Shown here: positions 18,713 through 29,124 of the stretch, piece by piece | Position numbering within the stretch: position 1 is the first letter of the stretch | Layout: every line of letters begins with the position of its first letter | Source: Lascolabacillus massiliensis | GTDB lineage: Bacteria; Bacteroidota; Bacteroidia; Bacteroidales; Dysgonomonadaceae | NCBI RefSeq assembly: GCF_001282625.1 | Contig: NZ_CTEJ01000001.1 | Coordinates: forward strand, 310,001 to 374,000 | Length of the DNA stretch: 64,000 bases | Reading direction: 5' to 3' | Program-made: the position numbers and the translations under genes | Notes under the pieces: generated by a model | What the model was told of the DNA's origin: nothing | The model's input: the letters and a program-made list of their open reading frames with translations, nothing else | Databases searched by the model: none

Positions 18713-19636
18713 ATGGCTAAAAAGAGTCAAGGTTCATTACAAAACTATATTTATCTGTCTATTGCTGCAGCCATAGTCACTATTCTGCTTAAATTCTATA
18801 CATATTACATAACCGGTTCAATGGGTTTCCTTTCTGATGCACTTGAGTCCTTTGTAAACCTTTTTGCAGCAATCTTTGCTCTGATAATGCTGAAATTGTC
18901 TCAACAGCCTGCAGATGAAAGACATATGTATGGTCATAGTAAAGCTGAATATTTCTCAAGTGCTATGGAAGGAGCGTTAATCCTTGTTGCCGCTTTTAGT
19001 ATAATATGGTCAGCAATACCTCGTATTGTAAAACCAACACCACTGGAAAATATTAATGCAGGTTTGCTGTTTTCCCTTATGGCCTCTTTAGTGAATTTGG
19101 TTGTGGGACAAATATTGATAAGAAATGGTAAATCGAAGAAATCCTTAGTACTTGAAGCAGACGGAAGACATTTAATGACTGATGTTTGGACTTCTGTTGG
19201 TGTTATTGTAGGAATTATAGTTGTTAAGTTTACAGATTGGCTTATTATTGACCCGATAATAGCAATCATAGTTGCCATTAATATTATTCTTACAGGATAC
19301 AAACTCATAAGTCGCTCTGCCAGTGGACTTATGGATGTCACTATTCCGGCTGAAGATATGGAGAAAGTAACTAACTATCTAGATTCGCTTAAATCTGAAC
19401 AAATAGAATATCACTCTTTGCTTACCAGGGCAGCTGGACAAAGAAAGTTTATTACATTACATCTATTAGTGCCGGGAAAATGGACAGTAAAACAGGGACA
19501 TGATTACGCCGATGAGTTAGAAGAAACAATAGTGAAAATGTTTGACGAGCCAGTCACTGTTATTACACATATTGAACCGGTCGATGACCCTGCATCTATG
19601 AAAGATATAGGAATCGACCGGCAACAATTAATATAA
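18713..19636 (+). CDS. cation diffusion facilitator family transporter
   Basis: An inner-membrane H+-coupled exporter of divalent metals (Zn2+, Fe2+ or similar). I start it at ATG 18713 (MAKKSQGS), giving 307 residues; an upstream TTG at 18665 is in frame but adds 16 residues unlike the family. It has six TM segments. Metal-site motifs are GFLSDALESFVN near 34-45 (Asp38 and nearby Asn45 in the TM2 position) and HLMTDVWTSVGV near 153-164 (TM5, with His and Asp). The C-terminal cytoplasmic domain includes ITHIEPVDDP near 285-294. It ends two bases short of the V-ATPase K gene stop (convergent). Confidence 0.9.
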   Translation: MAKKSQGSLQNYIYLSIAAAIVTILLKFYTYYITGSMGFLSDALESFVNLFAAIFALIMLKLSQQPADERHMYGHSKAEYFSSAMEGALILVAAFSIIWSAIPRIVKPTPLENINAGLLFSLMASLVNLVVGQILIRNGKSKKSLVLEADGRHLMTDVWTSVGVIVGIIVVKFTDWLIIDPIIAIIVAINIILTGYKLISRSASGLMDVTIPAEDMEKVTNYLDSLKSEQIEYHSLLTRAAGQRKFITLHLLVPGKWTVKQGHDYADELEETIVKMFDEPVTVITHIEPVDDPASMKDIGIDRQQLI

Positions 19637-19638
19637 TT

Positions 19639-20103
<465 letters not shown>

Positions 20104-20140
20104 TTAGTTGCTTTTTAATTGTTTATTTATTTTTATTTCT

Positions 20141-21961
20141 TTATTTATTTCTGAAAGGACTATATTTTACACCTCCACCTGAAAAATCTGAGTTTTTATA
20201 AAATTCCACGAAAGTTAGTCTCAACGGATGAACAAAAGCACCCAACGCATTCATGAAAATATTAATTGCATGACCAATAACAAATATCAGAATCGTTACA
20301 ATTGGACCAATTATTGCATTGTCAGGACTCATTCCTGTAGCTAAGCTAGAAAAAACGCTTGCCAAAATTCCTCCTGATAATCCAAGTGCAAACAATCTGA
20401 CATATGATAATACGTCTCCTAACAATCCTGTGGCCATGTTATAAGTATCCCACAAAGAGGTGCCAATATTTACAAGTGGATTTTTTCCTGGAGAATTAAA
20501 AAATACAATTAAAATTCCGGAAAGAATCATCACAATTTTATGAGCAATTCCCATCATTGGCATTACTGATGGTATTAAGAACGAAACGATAAAGCTCAGT
20601 AAAAACAAGAACCATCCAATAGATGAAAGTCCATAAACAAATCCGAACTGCTTAATCCGATTAAATATCATTATAAACTTCCCAAACATAATCTGGATTA
20701 CCCCTAATACTAATGACAACATAAACATTTGTGAGTTGTCGAAATAGATCAAATTCTTCAGATTCTGAACTGCAGAGTTGTTAATTTCATAAATGCTGAT
20801 ACCGAAAAAACCTCCCTGAAGTAGTCCACACACCATAGTTGAGGCACCTAAAAATTGCACCAGTGTCATTGTTCCTCTAAGTGATTTGGCAATAGAATCT
20901 TTCTTTACCAACTTAACCAGAGTTGCAAGTACCAGCAAAAATGCACCATATCCAATATCTCCAAGTGCAAGACCAAAAAATATCATGTAGAAAGGTGCAA
21001 AATATGGTGTCAGATCAATCTCATTATAGCTTGGCAGTTCATATAATTCAGCTATAGGCTCAAAAAGCTTGAAAAACTTTTTATTCTTAAATTTGATTGG
21101 TACATTATCCTCTGGAACAGGATCAGATTTTTCAAAATAAACACTTTTAGAATACAGATAATTCGAAATCTCCGAATCATTTTCTTCCGGTGCCCATCCC
21201 TGTAATAAGATTATTTTGTCATCAGCAACCGGAGTACCACTTATATCAACCTTGTAAAACTGAATTTCAGATTCAAGTCTGTTTATAGCAGCATCAAGTG
21301 AAGGTATATTATCAGATAATATTACCAGTTCTTCATCCTGTTGTGAAATCTTATTATTTATAGATATGATTAAATTATTAATTTCTTCAAGTGATATATC
21401 AGGCAGCTTTTCTGGTTCCAGACCTAAAAGTTCTGCCATATTTTCATGCTTGCTTAATGTAAGAAAGTAAGTACGTGAAGATTCTGTCTTTACAATAAAG
21501 ATATCATATAGTTCGTGCCATTCATCTTTAAATTGATTGTTAGGAACGATAAAAAAGTTTATATGGTATCCTTCACTTTTTAATAGTTTTATCTGTTCAG
21601 GACTAAAATTACCCCATGGTTTCAAGATGTCCCTCTCTTTTGTAGAAACCATCAGTTGTTGCTTTAGCGACGACTTCCCACTCAATATCTTCTCAACTAT
21701 TGAGGGGATCTCTCTACCTAATTTTTCATCTGCTTCATTGAATTCTCTTTCAGTTTTTTTTCCTCTTACTCTGCTAAGTATTTTCTTAGCTTCCTCCAGC
21801 TGTTTCTTCTCTGAAATAAATTCAAATATCTTATCTTCATTTAACTCACTTTTGTCCTGTTCCACAACATGAATCATACCAAGGTTACGAAGGTCATTCA
21901 GGAATTGACTGTAATCCTTATGGTATGTCAAAAACAGATATTTCTTCATTGTTGCTACCAT
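20141..21961 (-). CDS. V/A-type ATPase subunit I (stator, a-subunit)
   Basis: The stator membrane subunit that forms the ion half-channels. The 606-residue protein has a soluble, partly coiled-coil N-terminal half (about residues 1-310) and a C-terminal half with seven or so TM segments from about 325. The essential ring-facing arginine is in AFVHPLRLTFVEF near residues 575-587, inside the last TM. It is shorter than most I subunits (about 640-660) but the domain order is complete. It overlaps subunit D by 7 bases, indicating translational coupling. Confidence 0.93.
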   Translation of the reverse strand: MVATMKKYLFLTYHKDYSQFLNDLRNLGMIHVVEQDKSELNEDKIFEFISEKKQLEEAKKILSRVRGKKTEREFNEADEKLGREIPSIVEKILSGKSSLKQQLMVSTKERDILKPWGNFSPEQIKLLKSEGYHINFFIVPNNQFKDEWHELYDIFIVKTESSRTYFLTLSKHENMAELLGLEPEKLPDISLEEINNLIISINNKISQQDEELVILSDNIPSLDAAINRLESEIQFYKVDISGTPVADDKIILLQGWAPEENDSEISNYLYSKSVYFEKSDPVPEDNVPIKFKNKKFFKLFEPIAELYELPSYNEIDLTPYFAPFYMIFFGLALGDIGYGAFLLVLATLVKLVKKDSIAKSLRGTMTLVQFLGASTMVCGLLQGGFFGISIYEINNSAVQNLKNLIYFDNSQMFMLSLVLGVIQIMFGKFIMIFNRIKQFGFVYGLSSIGWFLFLLSFIVSFLIPSVMPMMGIAHKIVMILSGILIVFFNSPGKNPLVNIGTSLWDTYNMATGLLGDVLSYVRLFALGLSGGILASVFSSLATGMSPDNAIIGPIVTILIFVIGHAINIFMNALGAFVHPLRLTFVEFYKNSDFSGGGVKYSPFRNK

Positions 21962-22569
21962 TCGACATCTCCTTTCTCTTTTCTTTTCTCCTGATGAGAG
22001 CGCATTATTTTCTGAGATGATTTGGACAGGTTCTCCTCATCTTCCAAATAACGCTTAATTTTCAGTATTGCTTCCCGGTATCCCGGAATCTGAACTTTCT
22101 CGAAAAGATTGACTTTTTGTGTAGTCTTCTTACGGGCATACTCAAGACTATTTATCCTTATTGCATGAAAATCGCGACGTATACCAATTTCAGCTAAAGA
22201 TTGAACAGTTTTGACTCCATCTAAAAACCATTTTGGCCTATTAAACAAGCTAAATGGCTTGATATCAAAATCAACACTTTCAAGAATCGGAATTTCTACA
22301 CCAGCAATCTTTTTCTTGGAAAGATTTACATCTTTAACACTAATCAGGGTAGAGTCAAACTCCATCCACATACCCATCATTTTATCATAAGATTTTACTT
22401 TATCTTCCAGTTCCTTATCAAGTTTTACTAATTCATCCTTGGCCCTCTTAACTTCCATTCTTAGTGCTGTCTCCTTGTTTTGTAACGTGGGTAAAGCGCG
22501 TTCACGAATGTTCAGCTGTTTCTCCAACTGCTGACGTGAAGTTTTATTATATTGAAATTTAATAGCCAT
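21955..22569 (-). CDS. V/A-type ATPase subunit D (central shaft)
   Basis: The central rotor stalk that turns inside the A3B3 head. The 204-residue protein is almost all long helices: an N-terminal helix (QYNKTSRQQLEKQLNIRER, about residues 5-23, continuing to near 65) and a C-terminal helix from about 140 to 200, joined by a short globular tip. This matches the antiparallel coiled-coil of subunit D. Its start overlaps the stop of subunit B by one base and its end overlaps the start of subunit I by 7 bases. No subunit F gene, the usual shaft partner, is present in the operon. Confidence 0.9.
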   Translation of the reverse strand: MAIKFQYNKTSRQQLEKQLNIRERALPTLQNKETALRMEVKRAKDELVKLDKELEDKVKSYDKMMGMWMEFDSTLISVKDVNLSKKKIAGVEIPILESVDFDIKPFSLFNRPKWFLDGVKTVQSLAEIGIRRDFHAIRINSLEYARKKTTQKVNLFEKVQIPGYREAILKIKRYLEDEENLSKSSQKIMRSHQEKRKEKGDVEW

Positions 22570-23885
22570 TATTTTTTCCAGTACCTATCTACTAATTCCT
22601 GTTTCATATTTACCTCTGCAGGTCTGAAGTGTTTAGAAAGCAGTTCCCATATCTTATCTAACATTTCAACTGTGTTCAGATTCACATCTATTGCAAGCAG
22701 TTCTCTTGAGTAGTCTTTCGCAAATGATAAAGTCCTTAAATCATAATCTGTCAAATCAAAACCATTTTCCAGTTTTGTTTTAGCATTTGCAGCATCTGCA
22801 TAGAGTCTAACCGCAGCATTCATTACCTGAGGATGGTCATCACGTGTTTTCTTACCCTGAACATTCTGTTTCAACCTTGATAGTGAGCGGAATGGATCTA
22901 TAACCACCTTACCAACATCACTATCTTGACGTAAGAATAACTGTCCTTCTGTAATATACCCCGTGTTGTCAGGCACAGCATGTGTTATATCACCTCCTGA
23001 TAAAGTGGTTACTGCTACAATAGTTATTGAACCACCAGATGGGAATTGAGCCGCTTTCTCATATATCTTTGCAAGATCTGAATATAAAGAACCCGGCATT
23101 GAGTCTTTTGAAGGTATTTGATCCATACGGTTCGATACGATAGATAGCGCATCAGCATATGAAGTCATATCAGTTAAAAGCACAAGCACCTTCTCATTTT
23201 TGTCAACCGCAAAATATTCAGCTGCTGTCAAAGCCATATCTGGCACTAGCAAGCGTTCAACCGCAGGATCTTCAGTTGTATTCATGAATGATATGATTCG
23301 ATCCAACGCACCGGCACTGCTAAATACATTTTTAAAGTATAGGTAATCATCATTAGTCATACCCATACCTCCTAATATAATTTTATCTGTCTCAGCTCTT
23401 AAAGCCACTGTTGCCATAACCTGATTAAAAGGTTGGTCAGGATCGGCAAAAAATGGAATTTTTTGTCCAGACACCAATGTGTTATTCAGGTCGATTCCCG
23501 CAATCCCAGTAGCAATAAGTTCCGATGGCTGTTTCCTTCTTACAGGGTTAACTGACGGTCCGCCAATCGCTCTTTCCTCACCTTCAGGTTCAGGACCTCC
23601 ATCAATAGGTTCACCGTAAGCATTAAAGAAACGGCCTGCCAGCTGATCACTTACCTTCAATGAGGGTGCTTTCCCCATGAAAATAACCTCTGCATTTGTA
23701 GGAATTCCTTCTGTACCTTCAAAAATCTGCAGAGTAACTTCATCATCAATTATTTTAACCACCTGAGCCAGTTTTCCCTCAACCGTAGCAAGTTCATCAT
23801 AACCAACGCCAGTTGCTTTTACAGTACAGGTTGCCTTTGTAATTTGTGTAATTTTTGTATATATTTTCTGAAATGCTTTTGCCAT
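22569..23885 (-). CDS. V/A-type ATPase subunit B
   Basis: The non-catalytic nucleotide-site subunit of the A3B3 head. The 438-residue protein has the beta-barrel N domain, FNAYGEPIDGGPEP near residues 87-100 and GQKIPFFADPDQPFN near 139-153. At the Walker A position it lacks a GKT motif, as expected for B. The arginine finger region SRLKQNVQGKKTRDDH near 332-347 is present. It lies between A (47 bases upstream) and D (one-base overlap). Confidence 0.95.
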   Translation of the reverse strand: MAKAFQKIYTKITQITKATCTVKATGVGYDELATVEGKLAQVVKIIDDEVTLQIFEGTEGIPTNAEVIFMGKAPSLKVSDQLAGRFFNAYGEPIDGGPEPEGEERAIGGPSVNPVRRKQPSELIATGIAGIDLNNTLVSGQKIPFFADPDQPFNQVMATVALRAETDKIILGGMGMTNDDYLYFKNVFSSAGALDRIISFMNTTEDPAVERLLVPDMALTAAEYFAVDKNEKVLVLLTDMTSYADALSIVSNRMDQIPSKDSMPGSLYSDLAKIYEKAAQFPSGGSITIVAVTTLSGGDITHAVPDNTGYITEGQLFLRQDSDVGKVVIDPFRSLSRLKQNVQGKKTRDDHPQVMNAAVRLYADAANAKTKLENGFDLTDYDLRTLSFAKDYSRELLAIDVNLNTVEMLDKIWELLSKHFRPAEVNMKQELVDRYWKK

Positions 23886-23932
23886 AATTCATTTATTTTC
23901 CTTTATCCTGTTTACTGAAAAAAATAGAAAAA

Positions 23933-25705
23933 CTACTTTACGGTTATATCTGAAAGTTGATAATTGGAAATCTTCTCCTTCAATTGATTAACATAACCAT
24001 AAAAAGAATCAGATTCAAACTCGGAGTAGTTCATCTGTTTTCCGATATTGATCAATTCTTTAAAAAAGTCTGCCACTTCTGTAAATTTTTCAAATTCAAA
24101 TTTTGTACGGCAAACCTCAGTTACAAGATCAAGAATGTTTTTTTGCCGCTCAATAGATGTAACAGCATCAATATCGTCAAATGCATCCTGTTGTAAAATG
24201 ATATAATCTATAAATTCAGATTTCCAGAAGGTAATATGATATTCTACAGGCACACCATCGTCACCCAAAATATTTATCTGCTCAGCAATCTCTTTTCCTC
24301 GTAATAGTCGGGTTTTTATTTCAGAAACTTTTTCAACCCAGTCGCTTGAAACCTCTGAAGATATATAGTCTTGGAACTCAGGATATTCAAAATATTTAGA
24401 ATAAGAATCTATAGGATTTATTGCGGGATAACGTTTCTTATCGGCTCTATCCTGTTCAAGAGCATAAAAACAACGAGCAACTTTCTTTGTGTTTTCTGTC
24501 ACAGGCTCCTTTAAGTTACCTCCAGCAGGAGATACAGTTCCAATAAATGTAATCGAACCCTCCTTACCATTATTTAAAATAACATGACCTGCCCGACCGT
24601 AAAAGTTGGATATAACTACAGATAAGTCCATTGGGAATGCATCAGGTCCTGGCAGCTCTTCAAGTCTGTTACTCATTTCACGCAAAGCCTGAGCCCAGCG
24701 AGAAGTAGAGTCGGCCATCAACAATACCTTCAAACCCATCGATCTGTAATACTCTCCAATAGTCATAGCCGTATAAACCGAAGCCTCACGAGCAGCAACA
24801 GGCATATTTGATGTATTAGCTACAATAATAGTTCTTTCCATTAGTTTGCGCCCGGTATGAGGATCCACCAATTCGGGGAACTCAGTAAAAATCTCAACTA
24901 CCTCATTTGCTCTTTCCCCACAAGCAGCAATAATAACAATATCCGCTTCAGCCTGCTTTGAGATTGAGTGCTGCAAAACAGTTTTCCCGGTACCAAATGC
25001 ACCCGGAATAAATCCAGTTCCACCCTCTACAATAGGGTTCAGAGTATCTATTGAACGAACGCCTGTTTCGAGTAATTTATATGGTCGTGGCTTCTCGCTA
25101 TATTCAGTAATAGGAACCTTAACCGGCCACCGTTGTATCATATTCAGTTCGGTCACATTGCCTTCATTGTCCTCAACTACCGCAATTTTTTCATATATAT
25201 TGTAATCTCCCTCTCCAATAATTCTTACTATACGGTATTCTCCTTTCATACTAAAAGGTACCATAATTTTATGTGGCTGATAGTTTTCGTCAACTTCACC
25301 CAGCCATGAACCGGCTCTAACCTTGTCACCCTCCTTAGCAATAGGTTTAAAGTGCCACAGTTTTTCCTCATCAAGAGGGAAGGTATATTCACCTCTTTTA
25401 AGAAAAACACCATCCATCTTGTCCAGGTCATTTTCCAATCCGTCAAGATTTCGTTGGAGAAGGCCCGGACCAAGTACAACTTCAAGCATATGGCCTTGAA
25501 ATTCTACTTTAGAACCAACTTTAAGTCCTCTTGTGCTCTCGAATACCTGAACTGAGGCATTTTTCCCAACTATCTTTATAACCTCGGCCATTAATCTTGT
25601 ACCTTCATGATCAATGTAGGCTATCTCATTCTGAGTAACAGGACCTTCCACCTCTACAATTACTAGGTTGGAGATAATCCCTTTAACAGTTCCTTTTGTT
25701 AACAT
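23933..25705 (-). CDS. V/A-type ATPase subunit A (catalytic)
   Basis: The catalytic ATP-hydrolysing or -synthesising subunit. The 590-residue protein has the N-terminal barrel, the long insertion between barrel and nucleotide domain typical of A subunits (about residues 115-200), and Walker A GAFGTGKT near residues 234-241. The Walker B-like region LLMADSTSRWAQALRE is near 327-342 and the C-terminal helical domain follows. Length and motifs are normal. It follows the DUF2764 gene by 25 bases, within one operon. Confidence 0.96.
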   Translation of the reverse strand: MLTKGTVKGIISNLVIVEVEGPVTQNEIAYIDHEGTRLMAEVIKIVGKNASVQVFESTRGLKVGSKVEFQGHMLEVVLGPGLLQRNLDGLENDLDKMDGVFLKRGEYTFPLDEEKLWHFKPIAKEGDKVRAGSWLGEVDENYQPHKIMVPFSMKGEYRIVRIIGEGDYNIYEKIAVVEDNEGNVTELNMIQRWPVKVPITEYSEKPRPYKLLETGVRSIDTLNPIVEGGTGFIPGAFGTGKTVLQHSISKQAEADIVIIAACGERANEVVEIFTEFPELVDPHTGRKLMERTIIVANTSNMPVAAREASVYTAMTIGEYYRSMGLKVLLMADSTSRWAQALREMSNRLEELPGPDAFPMDLSVVISNFYGRAGHVILNNGKEGSITFIGTVSPAGGNLKEPVTENTKKVARCFYALEQDRADKKRYPAINPIDSYSKYFEYPEFQDYISSEVSSDWVEKVSEIKTRLLRGKEIAEQINILGDDGVPVEYHITFWKSEFIDYIILQQDAFDDIDAVTSIERQKNILDLVTEVCRTKFEFEKFTEVADFFKELINIGKQMNYSEFESDSFYGYVNQLKEKISNYQLSDITVK

Positions 25706-25730
25706 ATATGATAATTTACTCTTTTTTATT

Positions 25731-26585
25731 TTAAAAATTGTCAGGCAACTTAGTTTCGTTTTTTAGGCTGTTAATAAGATCCCTAAATACTTTTTCACCC
25801 TCTTCTGCATTAAGTTTTACCCAACGTTCCAGTATTTGTAGTTTACATAAATAAGCGAAAATATATTCAATATTGAAGTAATCAAACACTGTATTCTCTT
25901 CCAGCCAATCCCATTTAAACTTATCAATTTTTCTCTCTCTGTCATAAATATCAGACTCCTCTGAAATACGCTGTAAAATGTCGAAGTAGTCAAGTTCCTG
26001 ACTAATACCAAAATCTCTTGCGTTTGAATTTTCTCGTATTAGTTTTGCGATTGTGTTGTGACCAACAATATATTTTGCAACCATAAGATCATATTTTCGT
26101 GCAAAAATTGCAGTCATAATATTGCCGATATTAAGGTTAAGTTCAAACCAACCCGACATAAGACTGTTTTTTACCTCTATACCATAATCCATGTATAACG
26201 AGCTAAGCAGGTCTTCCCAAACTCTTGCCCCTTCCTGATGGATTTCCTCACTTAACCATCGTCTTATAAAATCTTCAAAATAGGGAGGGACACCTTTTTC
26301 TTTAACAGGAATATCCTCCTTTACTTTTGAGATAACTTCTAAAAGAACTTCTCTCGGAAGATTACCTGCAAGGTTTATTACAGCATCCTTATTTTCCAGT
26401 AAATGAAGCAGATTATAGTTGTCATGCTTTAGGAAATATTTTCTTATTAGCCTGAGGTCTGCAGGTTTAAGTTCTTCTTCCAACATATCTACAAACTCCT
26501 CAACAGTAAAAGGGAGCTTCATACTGTCGAAAGTAAAGTCGGGCAAGCCTGCTATAAAATAGTAATATTGGTTTTTAAAAAGCAT
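25731..26585 (-). CDS. DUF2764 family protein, probable C-subunit equivalent of the V/A-ATPase
   Basis: A 284-residue helical protein that begins with NQYYYFIAGLPDF near residues 5-17, the opening typical of the DUF2764 family found in V/A-ATPase operons of Bacteroidota and relatives. The pattern DLRLIRKYFLKHDNYNLLHL (near 43-62) resembles the repeated helical bundles of subunit C, which sits between rotor shaft and ring. It occupies the place of subunit C between E and A, and no other C gene is present. Family membership is fairly sure; the C-like role is inferred from position, size and helical character. Confidence 0.75.
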   Translation of the reverse strand: MLFKNQYYYFIAGLPDFTFDSMKLPFTVEEFVDMLEEELKPADLRLIRKYFLKHDNYNLLHLLENKDAVINLAGNLPREVLLEVISKVKEDIPVKEKGVPPYFEDFIRRWLSEEIHQEGARVWEDLLSSLYMDYGIEVKNSLMSGWFELNLNIGNIMTAIFARKYDLMVAKYIVGHNTIAKLIRENSNARDFGISQELDYFDILQRISEESDIYDRERKIDKFKWDWLEENTVFDYFNIEYIFAYLCKLQILERWVKLNAEEGEKVFRDLINSLKNETKLPDNF

Positions 26586-26639
26586 GCTATATTAAATAAT
26601 AATCTGATTCAATAAAGGTTCGAAAATAGTATTATTGGA

Positions 26640-26662
26640 TAAGAATTAAAATACAATTCTTA
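26640..26662. other. hairpin between the E-subunit and DUF2764 genes
   Basis: TAAGAATT (26640-26647) and AATTCTTA (26655-26662) form a perfect 8-bp inverted repeat that includes the stop codon of subunit E. There is no T run, so it may be an RNA-stability or processing element within the operon rather than a terminator. Confidence 0.4.
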
Positions 26663-27247
26663 GAATAAAAGCTTTTGTATCTGTGGGCGCAGGAACTCTT
26701 TAAAGTATTCTATAAATTCATCCTCACCAAACTTCACTTTATAAGAACCATCTTCGGGTGAAATTGTGAAACCTGTTTTTATCCCATTTACAGTTTCAAT
26801 CTTGATACCTTTATCCAGAAGGTTTTTTGCGTTGGCAGTGATGTATGATTGGAGTTCTTCCGCATTTTCTGTTCCAATTGTCAGTTTCTCCTCACGAGCC
26901 CAGTTCTGAACAAGTTCAACAATCAGCTTTTGCATAAACAGCTTGTCTTCTGTTGCAGCATTAACGTTAGATTCTGCCAGTTTACCTGTTATTAGATTTG
27001 TTATTTCAGTTTTTAATGCTTCAGATGATTGTGAAGCATATAGTTTAAGTTCAGCCTCGGTATGACTTCTTAACTCTGCAACCTCTTTCCTGGCAGCATC
27101 CAGAATTTGCCTGGATTGAGCCTCTGCCTCTTCCAAAATCTGTTTTTTCTGAGCCTTAGCTTCAGCAATAATTTTACTAGCCTCCTCTTTACCTTTTTCC
27201 ACACCTTCGGAATAAAGCTTAGAGGTGAGTTCCTGAATTTTGTCCAT
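26660..27247 (-). CDS. V/A-type ATPase subunit E (peripheral stalk)
   Basis: The peripheral stalk subunit that holds the A3B3 head. The 195-residue protein has a long charged N-terminal helix (about residues 1-90, with Ala/Lys/Glu-rich repeats such as AEAKAQKKQILEEAEAQ) and a globular C-terminal domain, as in E subunits. No G/H partner gene is seen, so it may pair with a product encoded elsewhere or work without one. It is the first ATPase gene in the operon, 36 bases after the secreted hypothetical gene. Confidence 0.88.
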   Translation of the reverse strand: MDKIQELTSKLYSEGVEKGKEEASKIIAEAKAQKKQILEEAEAQSRQILDAARKEVAELRSHTEAELKLYASQSSEALKTEITNLITGKLAESNVNAATEDKLFMQKLIVELVQNWAREEKLTIGTENAEELQSYITANAKNLLDKGIKIETVNGIKTGFTISPEDGSYKVKFGEDEFIEYFKEFLRPQIQKLLF

Positions 27248-27283
27248 ATGTTATATTAATGTAGTTTGTATCTACCTTTTCTA

Positions 27284-27658
27284 TTATTTCTTTTCTAATT
27301 TCTCGGCTGTTAAATCCATTTTACCCATAGATGAATCAACAGTTCCTTCCAGTTTTTTACCTTTTACTCGCGAAAGAATATTCACATACTCAGAATCAAC
27401 ATAAACACCAACTCTCAGTGTGTCATTTTTAAAATAAACACTTTGAAGTTTCACTTTGTAGCCTGAATCAAATATTATTTCACCAGTCAGTTTTTTCTCA
27501 ACTTCTTTAAGTGAAATTACACCGGTATCATAACCATACGGAGCTTGGGCAACTTTATATTTCCATTCTCCAACTACTGGTTTACTGTTTTGTGCCGTGA
27601 CATTTGTAAACGCAATTGAAAAACAAAATAACAGAATTAAAGTAAAAAATTTTTTCAT
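27284..27658 (-). CDS. secreted hypothetical protein upstream of the V/A-ATPase operon
   Basis: I start it at the ATG at 27658 (MKKFFTLILLF), giving 124 residues; an in-frame start 12 codons earlier would put extra residues before a clear signal peptide (cleavage about VTAQ|NSK). The mature protein has a GEWKYKVA opening and alternating beta-strand character, reminiscent of small lipocalin- or META-like barrels, but I cannot name a family. It ends 36 bases before subunit E and could share its transcript; a -7 element lies at 27692-27699. Function is unknown. Confidence 0.7.
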   Translation of the reverse strand: MKKFFTLILLFCFSIAFTNVTAQNSKPVVGEWKYKVAQAPYGYDTGVISLKEVEKKLTGEIIFDSGYKVKLQSVYFKNDTLRVGVYVDSEYVNILSRVKGKKLEGTVDSSMGKMDLTAEKLEKK

Positions 27659-27691
27659 GATTGTTTGTTTTACAATGATTATGAATAATCC

Positions 27692-27699
27692 CAAAGGTA
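27692..27699 (-). promoter_or_regulatory. candidate -7 element for the secreted protein and V/A-ATPase operon
   Basis: The minus strand reads TACCTTTG, matching TAnnTTTG, about 34 bases before the start codon at 27658. The upstream -33 region is only T-rich. Confidence 0.45.
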
Positions 27700-27768
27700 T
27701 AAATTATTATTAGAGTAGAGAAAAAAAATGAAATTAAATTTGGCATATTATTTGTAATTATTAACGTT

Positions 27769-29082
27769 ATGGACAAGAAAATATTCAGACTCGCACTCCC
27801 TAATATTATTACAAATATTACAGTTCCTCTTCTGGGGATGATTGATATTGCTGTTGCAGGACGTCTTGGTTCTGCAGTATATATAGGCGCTATTGCACTT
27901 GGTGCTAATATATTTAATATGATCTACTGGAATTTTGGTTTTCTTCGGATGAGCTCCAGTGGATTTGCATCTCAAGCATATGGAGCCAGAGATTTTAGTG
28001 AGGCTATGAGTGTTTTTATCAGATCGCTTGCAATAGGTCTTGGAATTGGATTCATCATTATTCTAATGCAATATCCTATAGGAGAGTTAGCATTTAAATT
28101 TATAAAGTCCGGGCCTGAGTCTGTTAACCATGTTAAAACATATTTCAGAATTGTTATATGGGGAGCACCTGCTGTTTTGGGTATGTATGCATTTAAAGGC
28201 TGGTTTATTGGAATGCAAAATGCACGTATCCCTATGGTAATTGCAATACTCAACAATATTCTTAATATTGTACTAAGTGTATGTTTTGTGTTCGGGTTGG
28301 GAATGAGTATCGAAGGTATAGCTTTAGGTACAACTCTCTCTCAAATCATATCATTAATAGTCGCAGCTATTCTATGGCATAAATACTATGGCAGGCTAAG
28401 AAAATATATCCAAAAAGATAAAATATGGAAAAGACAAGTAATCAGAGAGTATTTCAGGGTGAATGGTGATATATTTGTACGCACCTTTCTTCTTACGCTT
28501 GTAACCACCTTCTTTACCTTTGCATCCTCTGGTATGGGTGATACAATCCTTGCAATAAATGCATTGCTAATGCAGTTTTTTATGCTCTTCTCCTATTTTA
28601 TGGATGGGTTTGCTTATGCTGGTGAAGCTCTCACCGGAAGGTATATTGGGGCAAAGAACCGATCAATGCTTAGATATATGATAAAAAGAATATTTTTTTG
28701 GGGATTGATGGTATCTGTTTTAGCAATGACAATCTATACGCTTTTCCCTGATTTAATATTGAGATTGCTGACTAACGATACATTTATTATTGCAGAAACC
28801 AAAAGTTATATGTTCTGGACATTAATGATTCCATTTGCAGGTTTTGCAGCTTTTCTGTGGGATGGAATATTTATTGGTGCTACAGCATCATCCGAGATGC
28901 GCAATGCGATGATAATTTCATCAATTATATTTTTTACTTCCTATTTTTTACTCACCCCAACATGGGCCAATAATGCACTCTGGTTTTCATTTATAGTTTA
29001 TCTTGCAGCTCGAGGAATTACTCTAACCATTATGGCTAGAAAAACTTTTAAATATGAGACGGTTTGGTCTAAGCAGGACTAA
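27769..29082 (+). CDS. MATE family efflux transporter
   Basis: An inner-membrane cation-coupled multidrug exporter. The 437-residue protein has about 12 TM segments in two homologous halves, starting with FRLALPNIITNITVPLLGMIDIAVAG-like family sequence (residues 5 onward) and LGSAVYIGAIALG near 34-46. It resembles the DinF-like branch of MATE by its short loops and N-terminal pattern, but the drug substrate cannot be inferred. It stands alone, divergent from the secreted hypothetical and closed by a hairpin at 29125-29159. Confidence 0.9.
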   Translation: MDKKIFRLALPNIITNITVPLLGMIDIAVAGRLGSAVYIGAIALGANIFNMIYWNFGFLRMSSSGFASQAYGARDFSEAMSVFIRSLAIGLGIGFIIILMQYPIGELAFKFIKSGPESVNHVKTYFRIVIWGAPAVLGMYAFKGWFIGMQNARIPMVIAILNNILNIVLSVCFVFGLGMSIEGIALGTTLSQIISLIVAAILWHKYYGRLRKYIQKDKIWKRQVIREYFRVNGDIFVRTFLLTLVTTFFTFASSGMGDTILAINALLMQFFMLFSYFMDGFAYAGEALTGRYIGAKNRSMLRYMIKRIFFWGLMVSVLAMTIYTLFPDLILRLLTNDTFIIAETKSYMFWTLMIPFAGFAAFLWDGIFIGATASSEMRNAMIISSIIFFTSYFLLTPTWANNALWFSFIVYLAARGITLTIMARKTFKYETVWSKQD

Positions 29083-29124
29083 TATGATTAAAATCAGTGG
29101 GATACAAGTTTAATTTTTGAATAT

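Noticed and set aside
25246-25485. Minus-strand 79-codon frame inside subunit A
   Set aside because: It is a shadow of the catalytic ATPase subunit gene in another frame.
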